Shown here: one piece after another, positions 10,503 to 19,873 of the stretch
Numbering within the stretch: position 1 is the stretch's first letter
How the letters are laid out: every line of letters starts with the position of its first letter
DNA from: Flavobacteriaceae bacterium
Lineage (GTDB): Bacteria; Bacteroidota; Bacteroidia; Flavobacteriales; Flavobacteriaceae
Direction: 5' to 3'
Length of the DNA: 54,628 bases
NCBI GenBank assembly: GCA_002690805.1
Contig: NZFW01000020.1
Span: 92,719 to 147,346, forward strand
The notes under the pieces: generated by a model
What the model was told of the DNA's origin: nothing
The model's input: only the letters and a program-made list of their open reading frames with translations
The model's database searches: none
Made by a program: the position numbers and the translations under genes

Positions 10503-11422
10503 TGGATTCAATAAAAATTTTTTCACCCTCAAGTGTTGCTAACTTATCTTGTGGTTTCGATATTCTTGGACTATGTTTAGAAACTATATGTGATGAAATG
10601 ATTATTAAAAAATCAAATACTCCAGGACTACGTATTAGTAAAATTGAAGGAGAAGAATTACCAATGAGCATAGAAAAAAATGTAGCTGGAGTAGCTGCCA
10701 AGTCTTATCTTGATATGTATCCAACTGATATTGGAATTGAAATAGAAATAAATAAAAAAATTAAATCTGGAAGTGGCATAGGTAGTAGTGCAGCTAGTGC
10801 AGTCGGAGCTGTCTTTGGAATTAATGAATTATTGGAAAGAAAACTTAAGAAAATTGATCTAATATCACATGCTATAAATGGAGAAAAAATAGCAAGTGGA
10901 GAAGCACATGCTGATAATATCGCGCCAGCATTATTTGGTGGATTATCATTAATTAGAGATGTGAAAACACTAGATATTATAAGACTTCCTGTTCCTTCAG
11001 AGCTAACAGTAACAATTATTCATCCAAAATTGGTAATAAATACTTCCCATGCAAGAGAAGCTTTAAGTAAACAAGTCCCTCTGAAAAATATGATTAAACA
11101 AACAGCAAATATTGCTGGATTAATAAGTGGTTTGTTCCTTGAAGATTATGATTTAATTTCAAGAAGTTTAAATGATGAAATAATAGAGAAAGACAGGTCA
11201 TTACTAATACCAGAATATTTCAAACTAAAATCAGCAGCACTAGAATCAGGTGCTTTAGGTTGTGGAATATCAGGATCGGGGCCATCAGTTTATGCATTAT
11301 CTAGGAGTAAAATTACAGCTGAAAGTATTGCTGCAGGCTTTAAAAGTGTTATTTTAAAAACAGGTTTAGATTTTGATATTTATATATCTAAAATAAACTT
11401 AGATGGAGTTAAAAAAATATAA
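10502..11422 (+). CDS. thrB: Homoserine kinase
   Basis: GHMP-family kinase that phosphorylates homoserine on its hydroxyl, supplying threonine synthase. The 306 residues begin IKIFSPSSVANLSCGFDILG, the usual N-terminus. The ATP-binding glycine/serine loop is KSGSGIGSSAASAVG (about 88-103). GALGCGISGSGPSVYAL near 250 is the C-terminal GHMP glycine motif. The ATG shares one base with the thrA stop, and thrC starts two bases after the thrB stop, so the three form a tight operon encoding the path from aspartate semialdehyde to threonine. Nothing is unusual. Confidence 0.96.
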   Translation: MDSIKIFSPSSVANLSCGFDILGLCLETICDEMIIKKSNTPGLRISKIEGEELPMSIEKNVAGVAAKSYLDMYPTDIGIEIEINKKIKSGSGIGSSAASAVGAVFGINELLERKLKKIDLISHAINGEKIASGEAHADNIAPALFGGLSLIRDVKTLDIIRLPVPSELTVTIIHPKLVINTSHAREALSKQVPLKNMIKQTANIAGLISGLFLEDYDLISRSLNDEIIEKDRSLLIPEYFKLKSAALESGALGCGISGSGPSVYALSRSKITAESIAAGFKSVILKTGLDFDIYISKINLDGVKKI

Positions 11423-11424
11423 AT

Positions 11425-12720
11425 ATGCTATATGATAGTCTTAACCATTTGTCTAAATCGGAGACATTTAAAAATGCTGTGTTAAAGGGAATTGCTCCTG
11501 ATAAAGGACTTTTCTTTCCAAGGCAAATAATACCTTTAAAAAAAAAAATTTTAAATGAATTATCAAAATTACATATTCATGAAATAGCCTTTGAGGCGAT
11601 ACAACAATTTATAGGTAATTGTATTCCCAAAAGAAAGCTTAAAAACATAATTGAAGAAACACTATGTTTTGATTTTCCATTAGTAAAATTAGATAAAGAT
11701 ATATACTCACTTGAATTATTCCACGGACCAACTTTAGCTTTTAAGGATGTGGGTGCAAGATTCATGGCACGTTGTGTTGAATATTTTAATGAAATTGAAA
11801 ATGAAAACATTACTATTTTAGTTGCTACATCAGGAGATACTGGAGCTGCAGTTGCTGATGGATTTTATAATATTTCTGGTGTTAATGTAGTGATATTATA
11901 TCCAAAAAATAAAATAAGTATTATCCAAGAAAAACAGATGACTACGCTTGGAAAAAACATAACAGCACTTGAGGTAGATGGTGTTTTTGACGATTGTCAG
12001 GAAATGGTCAAAAAAGCTTTTTTAGATCCTCAAATTATTCAAAAAATAAGATTAACATCAGCTAATTCAATCAATGTTGCAAGATGGCTACCCCAAATGT
12101 TTTACTATTTTTCAGGATATGTGAGTGCAAGTAAATTTGATCTTCCTATAAATTTCTCTGTTCCAAGTGGAAATTTTGGAAATTTGTGTGCTGGATTAAT
12201 TGCTAAAAAATTGGGGTTACCAATTAATCAATTTTTAGCGTGCACTAATGCTAATGATTCAGTGCCAAGGTATTTAGATTCAGGAATTTTTCAGCCAAAT
12301 AAAACAATCCAAACCATTTCAAATGCAATGGATGTAGGAAATCCAAGTAATTTTATACGTATTCAAAAAATTTTCAATAATGACATTCATAAACTAAAGA
12401 AAAACATAAGCGGTTATAGTTTTAGTGATAGTGAAACAAAAAGTCATATAAAAAAAACGTATAAAAAATCAAACTATATACTTGACCCTCATGGAGCTAT
12501 CGGATTGTTAGGTCTACAAAAACATTCAAAAATCATTCAAAATGAAACTGGAATCTTTCTGGAAACTGCACACCCATGCAAATTCTCTGATATTGTTGAA
12601 AGTAACATAAACATAAAATTAGATGTTCCAAATAAACTAAATAATATATTTAAACGCGAAAAAAAATCAATCAAAATCTCTAATTACTCAGAAGTTAAAG
12701 AGTTTTTATTAAAATCTTAA
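11425..12720 (+). CDS. thrC: Threonine synthase
   Basis: PLP enzyme converting O-phosphohomoserine to threonine. The 431 residues contain the PLP lysine, Lys107, in HGPTLAFKDVGARFM, the phosphate-binding ATSGDTGAAVADG, and SVPSGNFGNLCAG in the second half. The N-terminal arm is that of the shorter E. coli-like class. Last gene of thrABC. Its stop overlaps the stop of the convergent peptidase gene by four bases (shared TTAA), so no terminator fits between them. Threonine made here can feed isoleucine synthesis by the ilv genes at 35-40 kb, though threonine dehydratase is absent from the window. Confidence 0.96.
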   Translation: MLYDSLNHLSKSETFKNAVLKGIAPDKGLFFPRQIIPLKKKILNELSKLHIHEIAFEAIQQFIGNCIPKRKLKNIIEETLCFDFPLVKLDKDIYSLELFHGPTLAFKDVGARFMARCVEYFNEIENENITILVATSGDTGAAVADGFYNISGVNVVILYPKNKISIIQEKQMTTLGKNITALEVDGVFDDCQEMVKKAFLDPQIIQKIRLTSANSINVARWLPQMFYYFSGYVSASKFDLPINFSVPSGNFGNLCAGLIAKKLGLPINQFLACTNANDSVPRYLDSGIFQPNKTIQTISNAMDVGNPSNFIRIQKIFNNDIHKLKKNISGYSFSDSETKSHIKKTYKKSNYILDPHGAIGLLGLQKHSKIIQNETGIFLETAHPCKFSDIVESNINIKLDVPNKLNNIFKREKKSIKISNYSEVKEFLLKS

Positions 12721-14336
12721 TTTTTAATTTTAGGTAAAATAAAATTATCTAATGCACTGTCTAGTTTCATTGTTTTTTCAATCAAGTTTAATTCTCTTGG
12801 TGCATATTTTGATAAATTTTCATTTCCATCCTCAGTTATTAAAATATCATCTTCTATTCTAATTCCTATAGACCACCATTTAGGATCACAATCACTACCC
12901 TCAGGAATATATATTCCTGGTTCAACTGTAATAACCATATTTTCAGAAAGAAGTCCATAATTTCCTGGATCATGAACATCTAAACCTATATGATGAGCTA
13001 CTCCATGTGGAAAATAAGTTCTTATATCTTCAGGTTTTTTCAATATCCCTAAATTCATAAGCCCTTCAATAGCAACTTTCTTAGTTGCTTGATATATTTG
13101 TGAAAATGAGTTGCCTTTTTTAGCAATTTCTATTCCTGCTTCTTGTGCATCATAAACTATCTCATATATCTGTTTTTGTTCAAATGTAAATTTTCCGCTT
13201 ACTGGAATTGTTCTCGTTACATCTGCTGTATAACCTCTATACTCAGCTCCCAGATCCATCAAAATGAGTTGATTTTTAATATCAGTTTTATCATTAGATA
13301 TGTAATGTAAAACACATGAGTTTTCACCTGCACCAACAATAGACGGATACCCCTCATGTGCTGATCCATAGCGTTTGTATATATACTGATGCAAACCCTG
13401 AATTTCTCTTTCACTCATTCCAGGTTTAGCAGCCTTCATTACCTCATACTGACCAATTGATGATATTTTTACTGCTGTTCTTATTAATTCTATTTCTTCC
13501 TCAGTTTTAATTTCTCTTTGATTGGTAAGAAATTTCTTTAATAACTCAAAATCAAAGTTAAAGTCTGGGATAAAATAATTTTTTTTACGGTTTGTCTCTT
13601 TTTTAAATTCATCAGTATTAATTGATATAAAATTTTGAATTATTTTATCATTAGATAGATATTTATTTCTTTTTGAATAAAAAAGAAGCTGATTTTTAAG
13701 CTTATCAATTTCATCATCACTTACATTCAAAATCAAATTATACCATTTGAAAACCTCAGGATTAAATTCATTTTGGAAATTTATTTTACTTTTTAACTGA
13801 ATTTGAAGATCAAAAAGATCGCTTTCATCCGAAATTATATCTTCAACATCTGTTAGGAATTTATTTAGTAATATTTTATCGAAAGATTTAAAATTAAAAT
13901 TCATAGCAGAAAATGTATTTTTATCAAACACTCTGTCAAAGCCTAATTTTTTTGCACCCTTTACTCCCATTCTTTTTCCATTCCATTTTTCATCATATGG
14001 ATCTTTATCTCTGACGAATAATATTTCATTATAATTACCTAAACTATCTCTCATGTAATTTTTAAAAATAAGTAAAATTGAGTGTGGCTCTCTCCATCCT
14101 GTCAAATAGTAATAATTTGGATCAGGATGATAATGATAATAAACATCATTTGATCTTTTTCTTGTTGGACTCGAAAATAAAATCGAAATACTGTTTTCTG
14201 GCATTTGATCCCTTAAATTATTTCTATTATTAGAATGAAAGTCATTTGAAATACCGTATTTTTCTTGAGCATTTATACTCATAATTAATACGAATGAAAA
14301 AAAAATTAAAACTTTATAAAATCTTTTATTGTTCAT
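12717..14336 (-). CDS. Exported Xaa-Pro aminopeptidase (M24, PepP-like)
   Basis: Metallopeptidase that removes an N-terminal residue preceding proline. The 539 residues begin with a hydrophobic signal peptide (KVLIFFSFVLIMSINAQ), so it acts outside the cytoplasm. An aminopeptidase P N-domain (about 25-270) precedes the pita-bread domain. All five metal ligands are visible: two Asp in MDLGAEYRGYTADVTRT, His in HGVAHHIGLDVHD, Glu in VEPGIYIPEG and Glu in IGIRIEDDILI. The role is probably peptide scavenging, plausible for a marine flavobacterium. Stand-alone gene, convergent with thrC and divergent from gcvT with a 54-bp gap that shows no clear promoter. Confidence 0.92.
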   Translation of the reverse strand: MNNKRFYKVLIFFSFVLIMSINAQEKYGISNDFHSNNRNNLRDQMPENSISILFSSPTRKRSNDVYYHYHPDPNYYYLTGWREPHSILLIFKNYMRDSLGNYNEILFVRDKDPYDEKWNGKRMGVKGAKKLGFDRVFDKNTFSAMNFNFKSFDKILLNKFLTDVEDIISDESDLFDLQIQLKSKINFQNEFNPEVFKWYNLILNVSDDEIDKLKNQLLFYSKRNKYLSNDKIIQNFISINTDEFKKETNRKKNYFIPDFNFDFELLKKFLTNQREIKTEEEIELIRTAVKISSIGQYEVMKAAKPGMSEREIQGLHQYIYKRYGSAHEGYPSIVGAGENSCVLHYISNDKTDIKNQLILMDLGAEYRGYTADVTRTIPVSGKFTFEQKQIYEIVYDAQEAGIEIAKKGNSFSQIYQATKKVAIEGLMNLGILKKPEDIRTYFPHGVAHHIGLDVHDPGNYGLLSENMVITVEPGIYIPEGSDCDPKWWSIGIRIEDDILITEDGNENLSKYAPRELNLIEKTMKLDSALDNFILPKIKN

Positions 14337-14390
14337 ATGTAAAAATGAATTTAATTTTAATTATTTATAAAAATAATTTTTTTAACTAAA

Positions 14391-15476
14391 ATGATGAAAA
14401 AAACAATTCTAAATAACATTCATGTTAGCTTGGGTGCCAAAATGGCTGAATTTGCGGGTTATGAAATGCCCATACAATACTCAGGAGTTAAGATTGAACA
14501 TTTAGCTGTCAGGAATAGTGTAGGAGTATTTGATGTATCTCACATGGGAGAATTTATTGTTAAAGGTCCAAATGCTTTACCCTTATTACAAAAAATATGT
14601 AGTAATGATATTGCAAAAATTAAAATTGGAAAAGCACAGTATAATTGTTTTCCAAATGAAATTGGTGGTATTATCGATGATCTAATTATATATCGAATTG
14701 AAGATGATGAATACTTTTTAGTTTTAAATGCTTCAAACATTGAGAAAGATTGGAATTGGATAAATAAATGGAATGCCAAATTTAAAGCTGAAATCACCAA
14801 TATTTCTGATGAAACATCATTATTAGCAATACAAGGACCAAATGCTATGAAGGTAGTTCAAAGTTTATCATCAAAAAATTTAAGTTTGTTAGATTATTAT
14901 AGTCATGTAACTACAAACTTTGCAGGTAAGAAAAATATTTTGATCTCAACAACAGGTTATACGGGTTCTGGTGGAGTTGAAGTATATTGTAAAAATGAGG
15001 ATGTTATTGAAGTTTGGGAATCAGTTTTTAAAGCTGGAAAACTATTCGGAATAGTTCCGGTGGGATTAGCTGCAAGAGATACTCTAAGAATCGAAATGGG
15101 ATATTGCTTATATGGAAATGAGATAGACGACAAAACTTCCCCAATTATGGCTGGTCTTGGTTGGATAACAAAACCATTAAGTGGATGCCTTAATGGTAAT
15201 CAGTTTGAAAAAGAAAAATTGATTGGAACAAAAAAAAAATTAATTGGAATTAAATTATTAGAAAAGGGAATTCCTAGATCTGGCTATAAGATTTTTAATT
15301 ATGAAAATATTGAAATCGGTTATATTACTTCAGGAACTCACTCACCTTCATTGACATTAGGTATTGGACTTGGCTATATTAAAACTAAATATTCACAGAT
15401 TGATACTACAGTTTTTATTGAAATAAGAAATAAAAAAATTAAAGCTGTTGTTGTTAAAGTTCCTTTCCTAGAATAG
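14391..15476 (+). CDS. gcvT: Aminomethyltransferase (glycine cleavage T protein)
   Basis: Transfers the methylene group from the aminomethyl-lipoyl H protein to tetrahydrofolate, releasing ammonia. The 361 residues show the family's folate-binding parts: AEFAGYEMPIQYSG (19-32), GVFDVSHMGEF, and GIIDDLIIYR, which holds the catalytic-region Asp. The second start residue is also Met (MMKK), so the true start could be one codon later. gcvH and gcvP are not in the window. The next gene starts six bases downstream, and yebC follows it, so the three are probably one transcript. Confidence 0.95.
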   Translation: MMKKTILNNIHVSLGAKMAEFAGYEMPIQYSGVKIEHLAVRNSVGVFDVSHMGEFIVKGPNALPLLQKICSNDIAKIKIGKAQYNCFPNEIGGIIDDLIIYRIEDDEYFLVLNASNIEKDWNWINKWNAKFKAEITNISDETSLLAIQGPNAMKVVQSLSSKNLSLLDYYSHVTTNFAGKKNILISTTGYTGSGGVEVYCKNEDVIEVWESVFKAGKLFGIVPVGLAARDTLRIEMGYCLYGNEIDDKTSPIMAGLGWITKPLSGCLNGNQFEKEKLIGTKKKLIGIKLLEKGIPRSGYKIFNYENIEIGYITSGTHSPSLTLGIGLGYIKTKYSQIDTTVFIEIRNKKIKAVVVKVPFLE

Positions 15477-15482
15477 TATTTT

Positions 15483-16304
15483 ATGAAAAATATTTTGATA
15501 TTAGGAGGTAGTGGTACTATTGGAAATTCGTTATATAAGGAACTTGCTCCCTACTACAACACTTTTGGAACTTATTACAAAAACCAATTAATAAAAAATA
15601 ATAAATTTTTTTACTTTAATTCATTTAATAATTCATTAAAATCAATTTTAGAGAAAATTAAACCAAAATTGATAATAAATTCTCTAAGAATTTTAGATTT
15701 TAATGTAATCAAAACTCAAAAAGCTATTGTTGAATATTGTAATAATAATAACTGCAGATTGATGTTGATTTCAGGCTCAAATGTTTTTGATGCATTTCAC
15801 AATTATCCCTCATACGAATATGATAAAACCTTATCAATAAGCAAGTATGGAAAATTACAAATTAAATTAGAAAATCTAGTTCTAAAACTACCAGTTGCAA
15901 AATATGTTATTGTAAGATCAGCAATTATATTTGGTTACAAATCTCCAAGATTAAAAGAAATCGAAATGTGTATTTACAAAAAAAAGCCGATCGAAATTTT
16001 TCCTAATACAATAATAAACTTTAGTAGTCTATTAAGATTAACTCAACAAATACATTTTATAATTAATCATAATTTAAGTGGGATTTTTCATCTTGGATCA
16101 AAAAACTTAATATCACATGCAGACTTAATTGAAAAAATCATTAATTCAAGTTACTTTATAAAACCAATATTTAAGCATATATATTCATCTAATGAAATTA
16201 ATTATTTAGCCCTTTTGAATAAAAAAAATAAATTACCTATACATTTAGAATATGATGTTAGTCAAGGGTTATTGGATTTAGAGTTAATACATAAAAAAAT
16301 ATAA
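15483..16304 (+). CDS. RmlD-like extended SDR / sugar-nucleotide-binding protein
   Basis: 273 residues starting with a Rossmann motif LGGSGTIG (7-14) and continuing like dTDP-4-dehydrorhamnose reductases: SGSNVFDAF and an active-site-like SKYGKLQIKLE. Relatives usually have Tyr-x-x-x-Lys at this place; here the lysine position reads Gln (YGKLQ), so reductase activity is uncertain. There is no rhamnose cluster around it. The gene sits six bases after gcvT and 10 bases before yebC, and I recall this order in other flavobacteria. The role is unknown; NAD(P) binding is likely, catalysis is not established. Confidence 0.75.
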   Translation: MKNILILGGSGTIGNSLYKELAPYYNTFGTYYKNQLIKNNKFFYFNSFNNSLKSILEKIKPKLIINSLRILDFNVIKTQKAIVEYCNNNNCRLMLISGSNVFDAFHNYPSYEYDKTLSISKYGKLQIKLENLVLKLPVAKYVIVRSAIIFGYKSPRLKEIEMCIYKKKPIEIFPNTIINFSSLLRLTQQIHFIINHNLSGIFHLGSKNLISHADLIEKIINSSYFIKPIFKHIYSSNEINYLALLNKKNKLPIHLEYDVSQGLLDLELIHKKI

Positions 16305-16314
16305 AAAAGTAAAA

Positions 16315-17028
16315 ATGGGAAGAGCATTTGAATTTAGAAAAGCAAGGAAAATGAAAAGATGGTCTGCAATGGCAAAAACTTTTACTCGAATTGGAAAGGA
16401 TATTGTAATAGCAGTCAAGGATGGAGGTCCTGATCCAATTAGCAACTCAAGATTAAGAGCTGTAATACAAAATGCAAAAGCAGCAAATATGCCAAAAGAC
16501 AATATCGAAAGAGCAATTAAAAAAGCTTCAGATAAAAGTACAGAAAATTATAAAGAAATACTCTTTGAAGGGTATGGTCCGCATGGGGTTGCCGTTCTTG
16601 TTGAAACAGCAAGTAATAACAACAATCGAACTGTAGCAAACATAAGAAGTTATTTTAACAAAGCTAATGGCAGTCTTGGTGTATCTGGTTCTGTTGAGTT
16701 TATGTTTGAAAGAACCTGTAACTTTCAGTTAGTTAAAGATGATTTGGATCCTGAAGAGTTAGAATTTGAATTTATTGATTTTGGTGTTGAAGAGGTTTTT
16801 ATTGATCAAGATGATATCTTTTTATATGCTTCTTTTGAAAATTTTGGAGACATTCAAGGGGAATTAGAGAAAAGAAATATAGAAATTTTATCTTCTAATT
16901 TTGAAAGGATTCCGAAAGTTTTAAAAAAATTGAATTCTGATCAAAAACAAGATATAGAAAAATTAATTGAACGAATTGAAGAAGATGATGATGTTCAAAA
17001 TGTATACCATTCAATGGATATTTCCTAA
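16315..17028 (+). CDS. YebC/PmpR-family (TACO1-like) protein
   Basis: 237 residues starting MGRAFEFRKARKMKRWSAMA and containing the family signature SNSRLRAVIQNAKAANMPKD, then IERAIKKAS and EGYGPHGVAVLVE. The three-domain YebC fold is full length. Members have been described as DNA-binding regulators and, more recently, as ribosome-associated factors that ease translation of difficult stretches; which applies here cannot be told. Last gene of the gcvT cluster, converging with the acyltransferase gene two bases away. Confidence 0.93.
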   Translation: MGRAFEFRKARKMKRWSAMAKTFTRIGKDIVIAVKDGGPDPISNSRLRAVIQNAKAANMPKDNIERAIKKASDKSTENYKEILFEGYGPHGVAVLVETASNNNNRTVANIRSYFNKANGSLGVSGSVEFMFERTCNFQLVKDDLDPEELEFEFIDFGVEEVFIDQDDIFLYASFENFGDIQGELEKRNIEILSSNFERIPKVLKKLNSDQKQDIEKLIERIEEDDDVQNVYHSMDIS

Positions 17029-17030
17029 AA

Positions 17031-17582
17031 TTAATTTTCAAATATCCATGAATATTGAGGTATTTTTCCTATTACACCTTTAAATTGATTTTTTAAAAAA
17101 AACATATCATCATCCATATTATCAGTAGGATAAAATGGTGGATGAAAAACTATTTGTTTTTTACCATAGTCAAATGCAACTAAACAAATAGGTACTTTAG
17201 CTTGTCTTGCAATATGATAAAACCCAGTTTTCCAATTTTTAACTTTTTTTCGAGTACCCTCTGGTGAAAGAGCTAGTCTAAAAATTGTTTTCTTTTTGAA
17301 TATACTAACTATACTTCCTACTGTATTTGAATTACTTCCCCTGTCTACGGGAGTTCCACCCATAATTTTAAAAAACCATCCAGTAAAAGGACCAAAAATC
17401 TCTTTCTTACCAACAAAATTTATTTCTTCGTTTATAACATTTCTTATCAATATTCCCAATATAAAGTCTACCCAATGAGTATGCGATATTACAGGCAAAA
17501 CCATCTTATCAATTTTGGGCAATTCACCAATTAATTTCCACTTTAAGACTCTAAAATATATCCACTTATAGATTATATTCAT
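17031..17582 (-). CDS. 1-acyl-glycerol-3-phosphate acyltransferase-like protein (PlsC family)
   Basis: 183 residues with the four PlsC blocks: HTHWVD (H-x4-D, the catalytic pair), a basic stretch before the FKIMGGTPVDRG block, SPEGTRKKV and the later PICLVAFDYG. The enzyme is short and has no separate membrane-spanning region beyond its hydrophobic N-terminal half. It would transfer an acyl group to a lysophospholipid or related acceptor at the membrane; the substrate is not predictable. Its ATG overlaps the kdsB stop by four bases (ATGA), so it is translationally coupled to a lipopolysaccharide-precursor gene, which hints at envelope lipid work. Confidence 0.85.
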   Translation of the reverse strand: MNIIYKWIYFRVLKWKLIGELPKIDKMVLPVISHTHWVDFILGILIRNVINEEINFVGKKEIFGPFTGWFFKIMGGTPVDRGSNSNTVGSIVSIFKKKTIFRLALSPEGTRKKVKNWKTGFYHIARQAKVPICLVAFDYGKKQIVFHPPFYPTDNMDDDMFFLKNQFKGVIGKIPQYSWIFEN

Positions 17583-18313
17583 TTTTTATGCCATTTAGAT
17601 TTTGCAAGATTTAAATCCTCCAGAGTGTCAATTGATATTCCTTCAAAAGAAGTAGAAATCATTTTAATTTTCTTAGAATTCTCAATATATCTAAGACATT
17701 CTATTTTTTCAGATTTTTCTAGTGGAGTCATGCTTTGGTTATAAAATTCAATCAAAGCATCCTTTCTAAATGCATAAACTCCGATATGTTTAAAGTAATC
17801 AACTAATTTATTATTATCTCTATTGTATGGTATTGGATGACGAGAAAAGTAAATGGCAAAATCATCATTATCAACAATAACTTTTACAGTATTATGATCA
17901 TTGATTATATTTTGCTCATATATTGGTGTCATTAAAGAAGCTAAAGAAATATCATGATTTAAATCATTTTTTAGAACTTGAATAAGTGATGATAAAGATT
18001 CTTTTTCCATAAAAGGTTCATCTCCTTGAATGTTTACTATAATATCAATGTCCATGTCAGCAACAGCTGCAGCAATCCTATCACTTCCACAATTAAACTC
18101 ACCCATGCTCATAATAGCTTTTCCACCAATTTCAGTAATTTTTGAAAAAATTCTCTTATCATCTGTGACAACAATTACATCATCAAAAAGATTTGTTGAA
18201 GAAGCAGCTAAAAATGTTTGCTCTATAATAGTTCTATTTCCTAACATTTTTAAAAGTTTTCCAGGAAATCTTTTTGCTTCATATCTAGCTGGTATAACTG
18301 CAATAATTTTCAT
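17579..18313 (-). CDS. kdsB: 3-deoxy-manno-octulosonate cytidylyltransferase
   Basis: Activates Kdo with CTP to give CMP-Kdo for the inner core of lipopolysaccharide. The 244 residues are the normal length. The N-terminal nucleotide-binding motif is IPARYEAKRFPGKLL, followed by VVTDDKRI, NIQGDEPFM (metal and CTP site) and a C-terminal GISIDTLEDLNLA. Its presence shows a Gram-negative envelope with Kdo. Followed by the overlapping acyltransferase gene. A -33/-7 pair at 18333-18365 lies 19 nt before the ATG. Other kds genes are not in the window. Confidence 0.95.
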   Translation of the reverse strand: MKIIAVIPARYEAKRFPGKLLKMLGNRTIIEQTFLAASSTNLFDDVIVVTDDKRIFSKITEIGGKAIMSMGEFNCGSDRIAAAVADMDIDIIVNIQGDEPFMEKESLSSLIQVLKNDLNHDISLASLMTPIYEQNIINDHNTVKVIVDNDDFAIYFSRHPIPYNRDNNKLVDYFKHIGVYAFRKDALIEFYNQSMTPLEKSEKIECLRYIENSKKIKMISTSFEGISIDTLEDLNLAKSKWHKK

Positions 18314-18332
18314 TTACAAATAAATTAGAATA

Positions 18333-18365
18333 CAAAGATGCAAATTTTAATAAATCATTCTCAAT
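18333..18365 (-). promoter_or_regulatory. Candidate promoter for kdsB (ATTG-N21-CATCTTTG)
   Basis: On the minus strand CATCTTTG at 18333-18340 differs from TAnnTTTG by one base, with ATTG (one mismatch to TTTG) 21 nt upstream at 18362-18365. The distance to the kdsB ATG is 19 nt, like other promoters in the window. The -33 overlaps the stop of the helicase gene. Confidence 0.4.
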
Positions 18366-19782
18366 TAAAATATTCATTTGGAAAACCAACTAAATATAAC
18401 TCTTTTTTTGCTCTAGTAATAGCTGTATAAAGCCATCTAAAAAAATCTTTATTTGGTCCTTCAGGTAAATAAGGATATTCGACAAAAACTCGATCCCATT
18501 CCCCTCCTTGGGACTTATGACATGTTATAGAGTATGAATATTTAACTTGTAAAGCGTTAAAGTGAGGGTTGTTTTTTACTTTTAAAAATTTTTTAAAAGA
18601 TGATTTTTCATTTTTATAGTCTTCTTTAACTGAGCTATAAAGTAATTGATTTTCCTCATAAGTCAATGAAGGCGAATTTGATGTAAGTGTATCTGTAAAA
18701 ACTACTGTTTCAAAAGAACTCATCTCAGGATAATCGATTAATCTAGCTGTAATTTCAGCAAACTTAAATCCATAAATTTCATTTAATTTATTGATGGAAT
18801 CTACAACAATTATATCACCATTAGCTATAAAACTTGCTTGAGACTCAGGTTTTATCCAGAAATAATTATTTTTTACTACCATTAATTGATCTCCTACCGA
18901 AAGAGAAGATTCAAGAGAAAGTATTTTCTTTCTAATATTTTGATTATACAAATTTGCTCTTTTGTTTGATCTTACAATAAAAACAACTTGTTCGATTCCA
19001 AATTCATTTAATGAGTTATCTAAAATATGAAGTAATTCCTCTCCATCTTGTATTCGATGTATATCTTTAAAATTATTTATTTTGAAACTAAAATTATTAT
19101 AAACTTCATTAAATAGAAACTCCCTTAAAGTTGTAGCATTAAAAAGAATTCCTGAGTTTGATAATTGTCTAACAACTTCAGTTAATGTTAGAGAGGTAAC
19201 ATTTTTATTGTAGTTGTTTTTTAATTCTTGTTCACTTAAAGCAGGACTCACATTAAGATTTACGGGAGGCAATTGTGCTATATCACCAACCAAAACTAAA
19301 TAACAATTAACGCCACTTGAAACATATTGAATTAAATCATTCAAAAGCGAACCATTTTCAAAAAATTTTGACTGTTCCTTATTGTCACTAATCATTGATG
19401 CCTCATCAATTAAAAATAGGGTGTTTTTAGAATTATTAGATTTTAGAATAAATTTTACTCCTGCTCCCTTTTCATTTCTAGGATAATATATTTGTTTGTG
19501 AATTGTATATGCATTTTTATTTGAATAATTAGAAATTACTTTTGCAGCCCTTCCAGTTGGAGCCATTAAAACACTCTTGAAATTAAACTTATGAAGCTGC
19601 TTTACTAAGTGGGCGACTAAGGTTGATTTTCCTGTTCCCGCATACCCCTTTAAAAGAAATATTTTATCTTTTTTAGGGGAATTTAAAAATTCAGACATTA
19701 AATTAAACCAATCCTTTTGTTTTGATGTTGGTTCTAATAAAAATGTATTAGATAAGACAGAATAAATTTCGGATGAATTCAT
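18361..19782 (-). CDS. RecD/RecD2-like superfamily 1 DNA helicase
   Basis: 473 residues. Walker A GYAGTGKSTLV (about 45-55), Walker B FLIDEASM, LVGDIAQLPPV and TLTEVVRQ, then a C-terminal UvrD-like part with YSITCHKSQGGEWDRVFVEYP and WLYTAITRAKKELYLVG. These are SF1B (RecD-type) helicase motifs. It is much shorter than full RecD and has no RecB/RecC neighbours, so it is a stand-alone helicase, probably 5'-3' and working in recombination or repair. Other flavobacteria carry such a gene beside kdsB, as here. Divergent from the next cluster over 91 bp. Confidence 0.88.
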   Translation of the reverse strand: MNSSEIYSVLSNTFLLEPTSKQKDWFNLMSEFLNSPKKDKIFLLKGYAGTGKSTLVAHLVKQLHKFNFKSVLMAPTGRAAKVISNYSNKNAYTIHKQIYYPRNEKGAGVKFILKSNNSKNTLFLIDEASMISDNKEQSKFFENGSLLNDLIQYVSSGVNCYLVLVGDIAQLPPVNLNVSPALSEQELKNNYNKNVTSLTLTEVVRQLSNSGILFNATTLREFLFNEVYNNFSFKINNFKDIHRIQDGEELLHILDNSLNEFGIEQVVFIVRSNKRANLYNQNIRKKILSLESSLSVGDQLMVVKNNYFWIKPESQASFIANGDIIVVDSINKLNEIYGFKFAEITARLIDYPEMSSFETVVFTDTLTSNSPSLTYEENQLLYSSVKEDYKNEKSSFKKFLKVKNNPHFNALQVKYSYSITCHKSQGGEWDRVFVEYPYLPEGPNKDFFRWLYTAITRAKKELYLVGFPNEYFN

Positions 19783-19818
19783 TTATGAAAACTACGTATT
19801 ATAATTAACACGCAATTC

Positions 19819-19848
19819 TTTTATGAATAAAAAAAAATTGTAGTTTTG
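19819..19848 (+). promoter_or_regulatory. Candidate promoter (TTTT-N18-TAGTTTTG) for the 19.9 kb cluster
   Basis: TAGTTTTG at 19841-19848 matches TAnnTTTG, with TTTT 18 nt upstream as a weak -33. It lies 25 nt before the ATG at 19874, within the range seen for other genes here. Confidence 0.5.
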
Positions 19849-19873
19849 TTTCTAGTCAAAAAAATAAATTAAA

